Positions 14,364 through 22,444 of a DNA stretch of 34,726 nt are shown piece by piece (within the stretch, counting starts at the first letter, position 1; every line of letters begins with the position of its first letter). The translations under genes were made by a program, and so were the position numbers. The notes beneath the pieces were generated by a model, which was not told the DNA's origin, ran no database searches, and saw nothing but the letters and a program-made list of their open reading frames with translations. Origin of the DNA: a virus; the IMG/VR virus record IMGVR_UViG_3300028835_002670, positions 1 to 34,726 of that record; one strand, written 5' to 3'.

Positions 14364-15431
14364 TTAAGCAGATGCGGCTAGGTAAGTTTCCGTCTTGTTA
14401 ACAACCGTAATCTGAAGCAACGGAGCAGGAGAAGCACCTGTCTTATACAGAACTCCTTCCTCACTAAAAGTCACTCCGTAAGTGTAAACACCATCGGCTT
14501 CATCAATCGGCATCGCAGAATACAAAAGGTCAGGAAACTCAAACTTGATACTATGCTTCACTGCACCCTCAGATATATCTCCTTCACAAAGGATTTCCAG
14601 TGCCACTTCTGTGTTAATTAAAAAGTCATCCAGTAAATCAGAATCTGCGGCAAGGTCAACAACCAGAGCTGGGAGAGCACTTCGAACTCCAACCTCCAAT
14701 CTGCCACGATAAAGACCACTAGAAGGAAAATACCCACGAGCTTCCTTCGGGTCATTACCGAGTGCAACAGACCAGCTTCGAACCCTAGTAGTAATATCTT
14801 CAGCAGCATCTCCTAGCTTAATAACCGCATTATTTGAGGTCAGATAAGAAACTGAAGGTATATCAGGCATAGTTAAAGTAGAAGCTTCTGTCTTTCCACT
14901 ACCAATAAACTCAGCAGACGCACTAAGATGTTCAAAACCCTCAGCAGAAATGGTCAAACTAGAAAGTGCCATAGAAAGAAGATACCGCTTCAGAGCTGTA
15001 GCTGCTGCAACCTTCTCAACTATAGTAGTAACGGGCATCTGAGCCGTTCCTTCAGTATCTGGGTCAAAAAACGTAAATTTATGTCGGTAAGTATTAGGAG
15101 CATAGACTGCATCAGGCTGGTCAGTGGAAACTTTACCCATAGCAAATGCACACAACCAACCCAGAATATATGAGCTTCCATCTACAACTCTCGTAAGAGC
15201 GAGACTCCTTGCAACTTCCCACTGGTCAGTAGCAAATTCATGCCCTTTACCAACCGCTTCTCTATCCGAACGTGTCTCTTTTGTAATCTCAGCAGGTCGG
15301 ACTTCCCTGACAGGATGAGACAGTATCAAATCACCATCAACAACCTTAGTATCATAATCTGACTGTTTCTTTGAGGAAAACGCCCATTGCATCTCCAAGA
15401 CTCGCTGTGCTTCGTAACCAGGTAATGTCAT
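14364..15431 (-). CDS. Major tail tube protein
   Basis: This 355-residue beta-rich protein lies immediately upstream of the chaperone pair. The repeated beta segments (LSSLTISAEG, LEVGVRSALPALV, TYGVTFSEEGVLY) and the polymer-like composition fit phage tail tube proteins. It is longer than the common 150-250 residues, leaving room for an extra Ig-like or decorating domain, although I see no clear border. GGAGG site six bases before ATG. It is the second gene after the strong promoter at 15696, which suits a highly expressed virion protein. Confidence 0.75.
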   Translation of the reverse strand: MTLPGYEAQRVLEMQWAFSSKKQSDYDTKVVDGDLILSHPVREVRPAEITKETRSDREAVGKGHEFATDQWEVARSLALTRVVDGSSYILGWLCAFAMGKVSTDQPDAVYAPNTYRHKFTFFDPDTEGTAQMPVTTIVEKVAAATALKRYLLSMALSSLTISAEGFEHLSASAEFIGSGKTEASTLTMPDIPSVSYLTSNNAVIKLGDAAEDITTRVRSWSVALGNDPKEARGYFPSSGLYRGRLEVGVRSALPALVVDLAADSDLLDDFLINTEVALEILCEGDISEGAVKHSIKFEFPDLLYSAMPIDEADGVYTYGVTFSEEGVLYKTGASPAPLLQITVVNKTETYLAASA

Positions 15432-15432
15432 T

Positions 15433-15651
15433 TTATTCCTCCAAATCTAAACGTTTTATTTCCACACTTCTTTTTTTCGTTTTCGGAACAGGTTCTGTAA
15501 AAGGCTTCAAATACTTCTCATAGACCTCTCTATCAACCTCAAACCCGTCAGGACTATTCTCTCCTCCATCTTTTATCACAATTGAAAAAGCGGGAGTTCC
15601 TATGGTTAAGTACCGCCTTCCATCTTTGAGACGAATTTTAATAGCAGACAT
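15433..15651 (-). CDS. Small hypothetical protein before tail tube
   Basis: This 72-residue protein has an N-terminal beta region (IKIRLKDGRRYLTIG) and a Lys/Arg/Glu-rich C-terminus. It is the first gene after a near-consensus promoter, has a GGAGG ribosome-binding site and ends one base before the tail tube start. The tight linkage suggests a role in tail assembly, but I do not recognise it. Confidence 0.6.
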   Translation of the reverse strand: MSAIKIRLKDGRRYLTIGTPAFSIVIKDGGENSPDGFEVDREVYEKYLKPFTEPVPKTKKRSVEIKRLDLEE

Positions 15652-15667
15652 ATTAACCTCCTAACTT

Positions 15668-15696
15668 ATAATACTTGTCCTCTCTTTAAATGTCAA
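15668..15696 (-). promoter_or_regulatory. Sigma70-type promoter for the tail genes
   Basis: On the minus strand TTGACA (15696-15691) is followed by exactly 17 bases and TATTAT (15673-15668). It lies wholly within the 49-bp gap after the methyltransferase gene, just before a GGAGG site and the 72-residue gene. It would restart transcription of the tail block downstream of the glycosyltransferase/methyltransferase insert. Confidence 0.8.
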
Positions 15697-15700
15697 GTCC

Positions 15701-16330
15701 TTAAACTTCCTTCCTTAATACAAAAGTATAGATGTCCTCTCTCCCACATTTAATCTCATCATCCCGAAGCTCAAGTAGTTTAAAATCAAAAGAATCCATA
15801 TATCTAATGAAAGAACGCTTAGTAAAATAATAAAAATGCTCATCCTCTCTCAAATGCCTAGAACTTAATAAATGTTCCAAGTCTTTAAAAATTGGAATCG
15901 AGACAAAAACAAACTGCCTTTTTATTTTATTAAGAATCCTCCCAGGATTCTCGATGTGTTCAAGACTATCAAAAAAGGTTATCCCCTCCATCTCTTCAAA
16001 ATTCTCCTCATAAGGATTATAAAATAACTCCAAAGATTTAAGATACTCTACAGCTTTGGGATTTACGTCATAGCCCACACAGCTACCTCTCAACTTAATA
16101 AATGTACCACAACCAACTCCAATATCCAAAACCTGTCCTTTAGTATAGCGGTTCACAAGATTAACTCTAAAAGAATTCAAACATCTCCCTATTTCTGTAC
16201 TTTCATACATCACATATTTATTAAAATATTCATCATCATATACACGCTGGTTTACAGGAAAATACCCAATTTCTTGTTTCGGCAACCAGACCAAACTCTT
16301 CTCCATCTCTTTTCTAATTACTTCATCCAT
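15701..16330 (-). CDS. Class I SAM-dependent methyltransferase
   Basis: Motif I is VLDIGVGCGTF (residues 67-77), followed by VGYDVNP and FFDSLEHIENP near 120, typical of Rossmann methyltransferases that act on sugars or other small groups. The C-terminal HLREDEHFYYFT segment resembles methyltransferases in polysaccharide gene clusters. I place the start at ATG 16330 because TGGAGG lies six bases upstream; a longer reading from 16384 would overlap the preceding gene by 62 bases and lacks such a site. With this start the product is 209 residues and overlaps the previous gene by eight bases. It forms a unit with the other methyltransferase and the GT9-like gene, so sugar methylation is the likeliest role. 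Confidence 0.82.
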   Translation of the reverse strand: MDEVIRKEMEKSLVWLPKQEIGYFPVNQRVYDDEYFNKYVMYESTEIGRCLNSFRVNLVNRYTKGQVLDIGVGCGTFIKLRGSCVGYDVNPKAVEYLKSLELFYNPYEENFEEMEGITFFDSLEHIENPGRILNKIKRQFVFVSIPIFKDLEHLLSSRHLREDEHFYYFTKRSFIRYMDSFDFKLLELRDDEIKCGREDIYTFVLRKEV

Positions 16331-16931
16331 TCCATACCTCCAAACATACTCCTGAAAGCAAGGAATGTTCCCCAGCCACTTCACCTTCCATCCTAACTTC
16401 TTTTTCTCTGCACCAGCAATACTTTTTCATCTCTTCATCATAAGTAAAATATTGAATATCCACTAAATTTAACTCTTTAACTAACTCTTCCACCATCCTC
16501 TTATCATAAACAAACTGCCAGCCTTGATTCTCAAAACTTCCATAAGGTAAAGAACAAAGCAATCTCCCCTTATAACCCAAATAATTGAGACAGTACTGCA
16601 AAGCGTGCCTCTGATATTCTTTAGGATTTTCCACAGCCTTATTTCCATAAATCTCTAGCCCAATGTGCTCAAGAGTAGAGAGAAGCACCACGTTATCAAA
16701 TCGATGAAAGAATTTCCTACCAAGATTCATTATATCTCCCCTGACACACCGTTCCCTCCCTTCTGGTTCAATCTTTCTAGTGTCCACTCTACAAAGTTCG
16801 TAATCTTTATCTAATAACTCTTTTATATAGGTTGCTTCCTGAGAACCTACATCCAGTACCCGACCAGACTTCAAAGTTCGCAACATCCAACCCACTTCCA
16901 TAGCTTTTATCAGCTCACTTATTTTATTCAC
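16323..16931 (-). CDS. Class I SAM-dependent methyltransferase
   Basis: Motif I is RVLDVGSQEATY near residue 24, an acidic residue follows in CRVDTR, then CVRGDIMNL and the post-motif VVLLSTLEHIG. GRLLCSLPYG continues the fold, as in DUF268-like or sugar-associated methyltransferases. The start is GTG 16931, with AAGGA six bases upstream, overlapping the GT9-like gene by eight bases. The substrate is unknown; its position between a glycosyltransferase and a second methyltransferase suggests modification of a transferred sugar. It is less related to its neighbour than a recent tandem duplicate would be. Confidence 0.8.
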   Translation of the reverse strand: MNKISELIKAMEVGWMLRTLKSGRVLDVGSQEATYIKELLDKDYELCRVDTRKIEPEGRERCVRGDIMNLGRKFFHRFDNVVLLSTLEHIGLEIYGNKAVENPKEYQRHALQYCLNYLGYKGRLLCSLPYGSFENQGWQFVYDKRMVEELVKELNLVDIQYFTYDEEMKKYCWCREKEVRMEGEVAGEHSLLSGVCLEVWNG

Positions 16932-17892
16932 TTCGGTTCCTTAAGTTTTCAAACCTCTCTATTATTGTTTCCTCAGGAATCTCCTTATTACAAATATATT
17001 CATTCCTTGTATTAACTCCCTCACAAAAAGGATTTGGGACGATATATTCAAACTTCTCCAGCCCCATCTTTTTACCAAAAATTTCTTCTGGCTCTTTGCT
17101 TCCCCCAAAAATACAAAAACACTTTGTCCTTATTGCAATCCCCAACAAAGCAAAAAAACTCGGATGTACTATCATCATATCAGCAAGTTTAATTAAACCA
17201 AATAGTATAGGGAGAGACGCTTCTGCATGAATCAACTCTTTATCAACCCCAGCCAGCCCACCATCTAACCACTCTTCATCTTCCTCAGTATGAGCAAGAG
17301 ATATATAATAATACTCTTCTTTATACTTATCTATTAAAAGCTGAGTATGCTCCATCTTCGGATTCCTCAAAAAATATGTAGAAGGGTATCCTCTTCGGAC
17401 TGTAGGCGGATTTACAAGACAAACCTTCTTCCCTTCAGTATTCCAAGAGTCTAACAATTTTTTCGTCCCCGTCACCCAACTTCTTTTCAAAGGAAAAAAG
17501 AAATCAAAATCAATTATAGAATCATAAGCTTTAAAAAATTCCTTATTCAATCTATCCCTTCGTGCATGGACTTCTCTAGCATCTCCTCCCATCCAATTAT
17601 TCGCATAAGGCATCCTACAAATTGTCCAAGATATTTTATGAATACCATCCAAATTTACAGATGTCCAAATCTCTTTCTTCTGTCTCTCAGCATTCCTCCT
17701 CTGTACCCTAAAATGTCGAGGAAGATGGTCAGGAAAAACAAACTTCACATTTGGAATATCCCAATAAAATTCTGGAACTGGTGTTCTCAAATATATAGTA
17801 TGATAACTCTTCGCCAACCCTTTTATCAAAATCCGTTGACAGACATTATCTCCAAAACCATCACAGCCCAAAAAATATAGCTCCTCATACAT
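16924..17892 (-). CDS. GT9/heptosyltransferase-like glycosyltransferase
   Basis: This 322-residue protein has a GT-B look: an N-terminal Gly-rich segment (LGCDGFGDNVCQRIL) at the position of the GxGD loop of heptosyltransferases, a central CLVNPP strand starting the second domain, and a C-terminal LADMMIVHPSFFALLGIAI plus FGGSKEPEE, matching the donor-sugar region of GT9 enzymes. The ATG lies seven bases after a GGAG inside the end of the upstream tail gene. It opens a three-gene insert with two methyltransferases. It could decorate the phage tail or modify host surface sugars; sequence alone does not decide. Confidence 0.72.
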   Translation of the reverse strand: MYEELYFLGCDGFGDNVCQRILIKGLAKSYHTIYLRTPVPEFYWDIPNVKFVFPDHLPRHFRVQRRNAERQKKEIWTSVNLDGIHKISWTICRMPYANNWMGGDAREVHARRDRLNKEFFKAYDSIIDFDFFFPLKRSWVTGTKKLLDSWNTEGKKVCLVNPPTVRRGYPSTYFLRNPKMEHTQLLIDKYKEEYYYISLAHTEEDEEWLDGGLAGVDKELIHAEASLPILFGLIKLADMMIVHPSFFALLGIAIRTKCFCIFGGSKEPEEIFGKKMGLEKFEYIVPNPFCEGVNTRNEYICNKEIPEETIIERFENLRNRSE

Positions 17893-17896
17893 ACAT

Positions 17897-18394
17897 CTAC
17901 TCCAGGTTAACCCAACGCTGTCCCCTAGGTCTATAGCCTACCCTTGCCTCAAAAATAAATTCCTCTCTGTCTTCTTCGGGAGCAAGCACATCGAACCTTG
18001 AAGTAACATCCAATTCATTTAATTTAGGGTACAATTCAATAACTCCTCCCAAAGTATTCTTATATAATGTTCTGTAAACATCTTCATACATAGCTAATAC
18101 CCCCACATTAGGAGGCGAGCCAGTAGGACTATCCGCCATGAGAGCATCTTCCAACCCGTTTCGGATTTTCCCCAGCAAAATAAGCTCCACTGTATTCGCA
18201 ATCCATCTCTGAGCCGCTTCATAAGGAACCGACTCAGCCGACAGAGGACTTATCACAATAGAATAATATTCAAATTCTGGCAAAGTATCTCGCCTATACT
18301 TCCGAATCGCAACAACATCTACATAGGGTAAAAAACTAGAACCCTCCAACGCAGTTTTAATTGCCGAGTATACATCTTTCGGGAACAATGCCAT
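17897..18394 (-). CDS. Tail-terminator-like neck protein
   Basis: This 165-residue protein has an N-terminal helix (PKDVYSAIKTALEG), central beta strands with SIVISPLSAES and VELILLGK, and a segment EDVYRTLYKNTLGG typical of tail terminator or tail completion proteins. It is the last neck gene before the tail block. AGGAG lies eight bases before ATG, inside the end of the HNH gene. Two terminator-like genes (this one and 18765-19232) flank the HNH gene; which one closes the tail is undecided. Confidence 0.55.
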   Translation of the reverse strand: MALFPKDVYSAIKTALEGSSFLPYVDVVAIRKYRRDTLPEFEYYSIVISPLSAESVPYEAAQRWIANTVELILLGKIRNGLEDALMADSPTGSPPNVGVLAMYEDVYRTLYKNTLGGVIELYPKLNELDVTSRFDVLAPEEDREEFIFEARVGYRPRGQRWVNLE

Positions 18395-18763
18395 TTAATT
18401 AACTCCTATTTGATGAGGACAATACCCATACATACTTATAACATTATTACAATTATAGCACAAAACTCTATACCCTTCAGGGAAATTATTTTTTATCAAC
18501 CAACTATAAAAAGTATGTCCCCCAGGACTGCCAAGTTTTCGTCTATGTTCATTACCTCTTCCATTTACATGGTCAATACACAAAAATTCATGAGTACTCT
18601 CCCCACAGCAAGCACACTTATCACCATAAGCCGCAAGTACCTCATCTTTCACTTTTTCTCTCCACCTCTTCCTTTGGGCTCGATATTTTTCCCGATTTCT
18701 CCCATAATAATCCTTAAAATATTTTCGGTGATACTCGTTATATACTTCCACACTACTAGACAT
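18395..18763 (-). CDS. HNH endonuclease (homing-type)
   Basis: A C50-x2-C53 pair and a C102-x2-C105 pair form a zinc site around D64-H65 (CIDHVNGRGNEHRR), the core of phage HNH nucleases of about 120 residues. The N-terminus is a basic helix rich in Arg, Lys and Tyr for DNA contact. It is inserted between two neck genes with GAGGA as ribosome-binding site and leaves the neighbours intact. Freestanding HNH genes of this type are usually selfish homing endonucleases; a packaging role is known for some that lie next to the terminase, but this one does not. Confidence 0.88.
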   Translation of the reverse strand: MSSSVEVYNEYHRKYFKDYYGRNREKYRAQRKRWREKVKDEVLAAYGDKCACCGESTHEFLCIDHVNGRGNEHRRKLGSPGGHTFYSWLIKNNFPEGYRVLCYNCNNVISMYGYCPHQIGVN

Positions 18764-18764
18764 T

Positions 18765-19232
18765 TTAGTCCTCTTCCTGTGCTCTAATCTTCACTGAAAT
18801 AACAGCAACATGAGCCTGTCCATCAGAATACATAACTGCCTCCGAACGTGTTCCAATCAAAGAAGACGACGTTGCTGCTCCATTCGGATGACTTGTAGAG
18901 ATAAGCTTTCTATTACCCTTCAAAAGAGTTCGAACCAATCGAGCAAGCTCACAAGCTTTGTCCTCAGCATCTACTTCTCCTTCTGTTTCCTTAAGCTTAA
19001 CCACAGAACCACAGATAATATCCTGATAAAAAGTTACATATTTGTCTTTAAGGTCTCCAGTCACAACATCTTCAAAAGTGAAATCCCCTAAAGCAATAAA
19101 ATCAAAAACATCTCCAGGTAAATTTGTTCCTGCACTTTTCAGAATTATATCACATTTTCCAGACAATGAACCGCTTGGGTCAGTTCGAGCCTTATCCAGA
19201 ATCTCATACAAAGCTTCTTTATGTTTTATCAT
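18765..19232 (-). CDS. Neck / tail-completion protein
   Basis: This 155-residue protein has an N-terminal helix, a middle of alternating strands, a helix ELARLVRTLLKGNRK and a C-terminal strand HVAVISVKIRA. The pattern is similar to gpU-like tail terminators. Its ATG overlaps the stop of the gp10-like gene by four bases (ATGA), so coupling is likely. The assignment is by order and secondary-structure pattern. Confidence 0.5.
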   Translation of the reverse strand: MIKHKEALYEILDKARTDPSGSLSGKCDIILKSAGTNLPGDVFDFIALGDFTFEDVVTGDLKDKYVTFYQDIICGSVVKLKETEGEVDAEDKACELARLVRTLLKGNRKLISTSHPNGAATSSSLIGTRSEAVMYSDGQAHVAVISVKIRAQEED

Positions 19233-19726
19233 TTGAATGTCTTCTTCATCCCCATTGCCACTTCATACTGATATATATCTCTCAGCTTCTTTTGTGCAAA
19301 CTCTCTACCTCTTTCTAACAACCTCTGTGGGCGTTGACCAGCAACAGATTTTGCTGAAACCCATCTCCCCTGATATTCCCAGGCTAATCTTTTAGCAAAA
19401 ACAGGAAAGATTGGTCGTCCATATAACCCGTAGATTCCCGTACCATAATTTACATATAATGGATAAAAAGCTCCCTTCCCAGCATAATCTCCCCTTCTCC
19501 AGCCAAACCAGAAAACGAAGCCCCCTCGACCATAAATCCGAAGGTTCCAGTATCTCACAGTACTTTTCATATAACCACTTCTGCTTGGTGATACTCCTCT
19601 AACAAATCCCACAGTAGCCTCTGCAAGCCTCATGGCTCTCACCTGGACTCGTGCCAACGATTCATTTAGAATTTTACCAATGTCTGGGGGGAAACCGCCC
19701 TTCATACTTACCACTTTGAAATTCAT
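19229..19726 (-). CDS. HK97 gp10-like neck protein
   Basis: This 165-residue basic protein has an N-terminal helix with RMAEAT-like residues, a central SPSRSGYMKSTVR segment and the hallmark FYPLYVNYGTGIYG followed by a Pro-rich stretch (GRPIFPVF) and a C-terminal helix. This corresponds to HK97 gp10-type head-closure or tail-neck proteins. It overlaps the upstream stop by one base (TAATG) and the downstream start by four (ATGA). There is no strong Shine-Dalgarno sequence, consistent with coupled translation. Confidence 0.75.
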   Translation of the reverse strand: MNFKVVSMKGGFPPDIGKILNESLARVQVRAMRLAEATVGFVRGVSPSRSGYMKSTVRYWNLRIYGRGGFVFWFGWRRGDYAGKGAFYPLYVNYGTGIYGLYGRPIFPVFAKRLAWEYQGRWVSAKSVAGQRPQRLLERGREFAQKKLRDIYQYEVAMGMKKTFK

Positions 19727-20271
19727 TATCCATCTTCTTTAGGCACGTATGTCTTATCACCACGAGCTGCCTTAATCAGAGCTTCTTCATCACTAGAAAT
19801 CATAGCAACAGTTGGGAACTCATCCAGCCCTGGGAATACCCTTTGAGTAACCTCAAACCAAAATTCTTTGAACTTCGCACTCGTTATAAGACACTCAGGA
19901 ATCATACAATTAGCCATATACGAAAAATTAGATGCAAGAGCCAAAATCTCTCTGGTAAAAGAAACAAGTTCCTGCTCTCCCCCCCTACCTCCAACAGAAG
20001 CTGTTCGGAGCATCCCCGATTCAGCAACATTAACACCTATAGCAGGAAGAGCATAACTAACTGTCAATAAAGCTTCTGCGTACTTTAACTTTTCATTATA
20101 AATCTCAGGTTCAAGAGTACCAGCAATAGCTTTAGCATAGTTAGCTTCCCCAATTGCTAACTTTAACCAAAAAGAGGTGAAATTTAGATAGAAAATTAGA
20201 GAACCATCAGTAAGTTTTTTACTGAAATTGCCTGCATTACGGACATCATCAAGAGAAGCAATAGTTGCCAC
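19726..20271 (-). CDS. Head-tail connector-like protein
   Basis: This 181-residue, mainly helical protein begins at GTG 20271 with GGAGGT eight bases upstream. Its N-terminus is TIASLDDVRNAG and long helices fill the centre, as in gp6-like adaptors. Its place directly before the gp10-like gene also fits an adaptor on the portal. A Gly-rich loop (GGRGGEQE) lies near residue 93. No specific motif recognised. Confidence 0.5.
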   Translation of the reverse strand: MATIASLDDVRNAGNFSKKLTDGSLIFYLNFTSFWLKLAIGEANYAKAIAGTLEPEIYNEKLKYAEALLTVSYALPAIGVNVAESGMLRTASVGGRGGEQELVSFTREILALASNFSYMANCMIPECLITSAKFKEFWFEVTQRVFPGLDEFPTVAMISSDEEALIKAARGDKTYVPKEDG

Positions 20272-20300
20272 TTATCCAGACCTCCAAAGAATTATTAAAC

Positions 20301-20897
20301 TTACTTCTTATCTTTCTTTCCTGAAGCTTCCTTCTTTAGTTCTTCAACAGGGTCTTTGACAGGTTCTTCAGGGGGAGCTTCCGCTTCCTTCTTTGGTTCT
20401 TCAACAGGGTCTTTGACAGGTTCTTCAGGGGGAGCTTCAGGAGCCTCCTCAGCAGGGTCTTTGACAGACTCCTCTGGAAGCTCGATTGGTTCAACCTTTT
20501 CCTTTGGAGCCTTAACTACTTCAACCTTCTCTTCTGGAGCATCTTCTATTTCCATATCAACACTATCTTTCAGCATCCGAATTGCAGTAAGCTTCTTAGC
20601 TTCTTTCGACTCTGCATAATCCAGAGCAATCCTCAACTGTTTCTTAGATAGATGCCCTCTAACAGACGCACTTCCAGGGTCAAGCTTTTTGTCTCGGATA
20701 GCTGCTATAATCTCTTCAGAAGTAGGCTGGCGAAACACAACTTCACCACTGTAAATCTTTTTCTGCTTCCTCGCCCAAGCTTCAGCAGATAAATCCTTAT
20801 ACGCCCTCTCTATAGCTCCAGTTAAGATAAAAATATCTCCTTCCCTGTAAACCTTCCTAGCATAAGTCAATCCAGTCTTTATACATGTTACAAGCAT
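20301..20897 (-). CDS. Glu/Pro-rich repeat protein after major capsid
   Basis: I place the start at ATG 20897, 198 residues, because GAGGAGGT lies seven bases upstream; an upstream GTG would add eleven residues without a better site. Residues 1 to about 100 look globular, with a helix containing SEEIIAAIRDKK and LSKKQLRIALDYAE. From about 115 the chain is acidic and Pro-rich with a PPEEPVKDPVEE block occurring twice plus a degenerate copy, then a Lys-rich end. Such disordered tails are common in scaffold- or head-associated proteins. Function unknown; the location between capsid and connector genes suggests a head role. Confidence 0.7.
   Translation of the reverse strand: MLVTCIKTGLTYARKVYREGDIFILTGAIERAYKDLSAEAWARKQKKIYSGEVVFRQPTSEEIIAAIRDKKLDPGSASVRGHLSKKQLRIALDYAESKEAKKLTAIRMLKDSVDMEIEDAPEEKVEVVKAPKEKVEPIELPEESVKDPAEEAPEAPPEEPVKDPVEEPKKEAEAPPEEPVKDPVEELKKEASGKKDKK
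20339..20438 (-). repeat. 43-bp direct repeat, two exact copies
   Basis: Positions 20339-20381 and 20396-20438 are identical over 43 bases, spaced with a 57-bp period, and encode the repeated PPEEPVKDP block. A weaker third copy follows at about 20441-20490. The exactness points to recent duplication. Confidence 0.9.
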
Positions 20898-20956
20898 AAT
20901 ACAAACCTCCTCATAAAAGTTTCCCACCACCCAACCCAGCTCGATTATAAACCAAG

Positions 20957-20976
20957 CTGCTTTATGAAAAAAGCAG
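20957..20976 (-). other. Short hairpin downstream of major capsid gene
   Basis: CTGCTTT and AAAGCAG form a 7-bp perfect stem around a 6-base loop, 14 bases past the capsid stop. No U-run follows, so it is a poor intrinsic terminator; it could be an mRNA processing or stability element that sets capsid level against downstream genes. A TATAAT at 20949-20944 has no matching -35 element. Confidence 0.35.
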
Positions 20977-20990
20977 GCAGGACAAGCTAA

Positions 20991-21998
20991 TTAAGTAAGA
21001 ACAGTAGCAACAATAAGATTATCAGGTCTTTGAATAATCGGCAGAAAATTTTCTTCAATCAGGAAAAATCTAGCTGACGGGTCTTTTGTCTGCCAAGATT
21101 TAGAGAATTTACCAGTGTGATTCTTAGGAGCATCGTGGTCAGCAGAGAGTCCTTGTAGCATTTGAAAGGGATTTCCACCTTTAGCCATCATGATAAGCTT
21201 TTTAGCATCAATGTACGGGACAAAAGTATCTTCAGGTTCCTCATATCCGCCATCAAACACATGCCAATTCAGTCCTAGCAACCCTTCAATCACTGAACTT
21301 TGCAGATACTGCCACTTGTGCTTCTCTGAGAACAACGATTTAATGAAATGGTTCCGATACACATACTCCATAACATCTCCAGGAAGATAAATATCTGTAG
21401 CATCAAAACCAGTATCCTGACGAATCAACTTCCTCCAGGTATAAATATCACCGATAATGTCACCATCATAGTAATCCAACGCTGGGTCACTTCCAGTAAT
21501 TGCATTATCCCACTTTACAGTAGAAGTAACAATATGAGTAGCATCGATACCCATACTAATAGTAGCTTGAACATCAACTTCATCGATAGTAATTGTTCCC
21601 TGAAGAGCTTCCCAACAATAAGATTCCTCCAGCCGCTCCAACCTTTGATTCAGGTCTTTTGTCTCTCTTCGAACAGTAGCCTCAGCATTCGCCCTTGCCA
21701 TCTCACCAGGCTCTCGGAGCCAACGGATTGTGGTAGGTTCAAAAGCTTTCTTTTCTCTCACATATATAAAAGAAGCAGTCTTCTGCCCGACACCTAACTG
21801 GGATACGATTTTCGCTTCTCTGTTAGGAAGGGTAGGTTGAGACCTTTCTCGACTACCCTTTATGACATCCCACTTTGCTTCAGTAAAAGGATGACTCTTA
21901 TTCTTAAACAGATTCCGTCCAACACTTTCAGGCGGAGCAACATACTTCTCAATAAGTCCTGTCAGTACATTTTGTTTTAACAAACTAATTTCAGGCAT
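20991..21998 (-). CDS. Major capsid protein (lambda GpE family)
   Basis: This 335-residue protein follows the classic plan of the GpE family: an N-terminal extension with LLKQNVLTGLIEKYVAPP, an ERSQPTLPNREAK segment for the E-loop, a helix REPGEMARANAEATVRRE (spine helix region) and a C-terminal domain with DIYTWRKLIRQDTGF and a terminal beta hairpin. The ribosome-binding site GGAGG is strong. It follows the decoration protein and precedes the acidic repeat protein. HK97-fold capsid shell subunit. Confidence 0.9.
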   Translation of the reverse strand: MPEISLLKQNVLTGLIEKYVAPPESVGRNLFKNKSHPFTEAKWDVIKGSRERSQPTLPNREAKIVSQLGVGQKTASFIYVREKKAFEPTTIRWLREPGEMARANAEATVRRETKDLNQRLERLEESYCWEALQGTITIDEVDVQATISMGIDATHIVTSTVKWDNAITGSDPALDYYDGDIIGDIYTWRKLIRQDTGFDATDIYLPGDVMEYVYRNHFIKSLFSEKHKWQYLQSSVIEGLLGLNWHVFDGGYEEPEDTFVPYIDAKKLIMMAKGGNPFQMLQGLSADHDAPKNHTGKFSKSWQTKDPSARFFLIEENFLPIIQRPDNLIVATVLT

Positions 21999-22028
21999 TG
22001 TCTTTCCTCCAAATTATTTCACTCTCTC

Positions 22029-22421
22029 TTAAAAGATTAAAGCATCCGCAGCTTCAATATACCGAGCCTTAAGGTCAGTGATAACAGCAGCGTTCCAATT
22101 GGATGCAACAGAAACAACAGAATACTTCACAGCTCCACCAACCACAACCTCAATAGCAACATCCCCATCAGTAGGGTCTCCAGGGATTCTAACAAAACCA
22201 ATAGCAAGAATCTCGTCTCCAGAGCCACCAAAGAGATAATTTATCCACTTCTTAGCAGTAGCATCCCATGCAACTACATCTCCAATTACAACTGCGTCTT
22301 CTGCTTCTGTTAAATTTCCACCGACTTGATAGTAAGGCAAAGTCGAAAAGGCTAGAAGCTCTTTCGCTTTGGTAATTGCGACTTCCGTGATATGCGGTAA
22401 TTTTATACTAGAATCTGACAT
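22029..22421 (-). CDS. Head decoration protein
   Basis: This 130-residue beta-rich protein contains AFSTLPYYQVGGNLTEA, VVIGDVVAWDATAKKW and GDEILAIGFVRIPGDPTDGDV, a pattern seen in trimeric head-stabilising proteins of the gpD/DUF2190 type. It is encoded directly upstream of the major capsid gene, as in lambda. GGAGG lies eight bases before ATG; an out-of-frame ATG closer to the site opens only a few codons. Confidence 0.78.
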   Translation of the reverse strand: MSDSSIKLPHITEVAITKAKELLAFSTLPYYQVGGNLTEAEDAVVIGDVVAWDATAKKWINYLFGGSGDEILAIGFVRIPGDPTDGDVAIEVVVGGAVKYSVVSVASNWNAAVITDLKARYIEAADALIF

Positions 22422-22444
22422 TGTTCATTCCTCCAATAAAATTA

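Noticed and set aside
16331-16384. Longer start for the second methyltransferase
   Set aside because: It would overlap the previous gene by 62 bases and lacks a ribosome-binding site, whereas ATG 16330 has TGGAGG six bases upstream.
20944-20949. TATAAT box after the capsid gene as a promoter
   Set aside because: No acceptable -35 hexamer is found 16-18 bases upstream (only a T-run), unlike the four promoters accepted.
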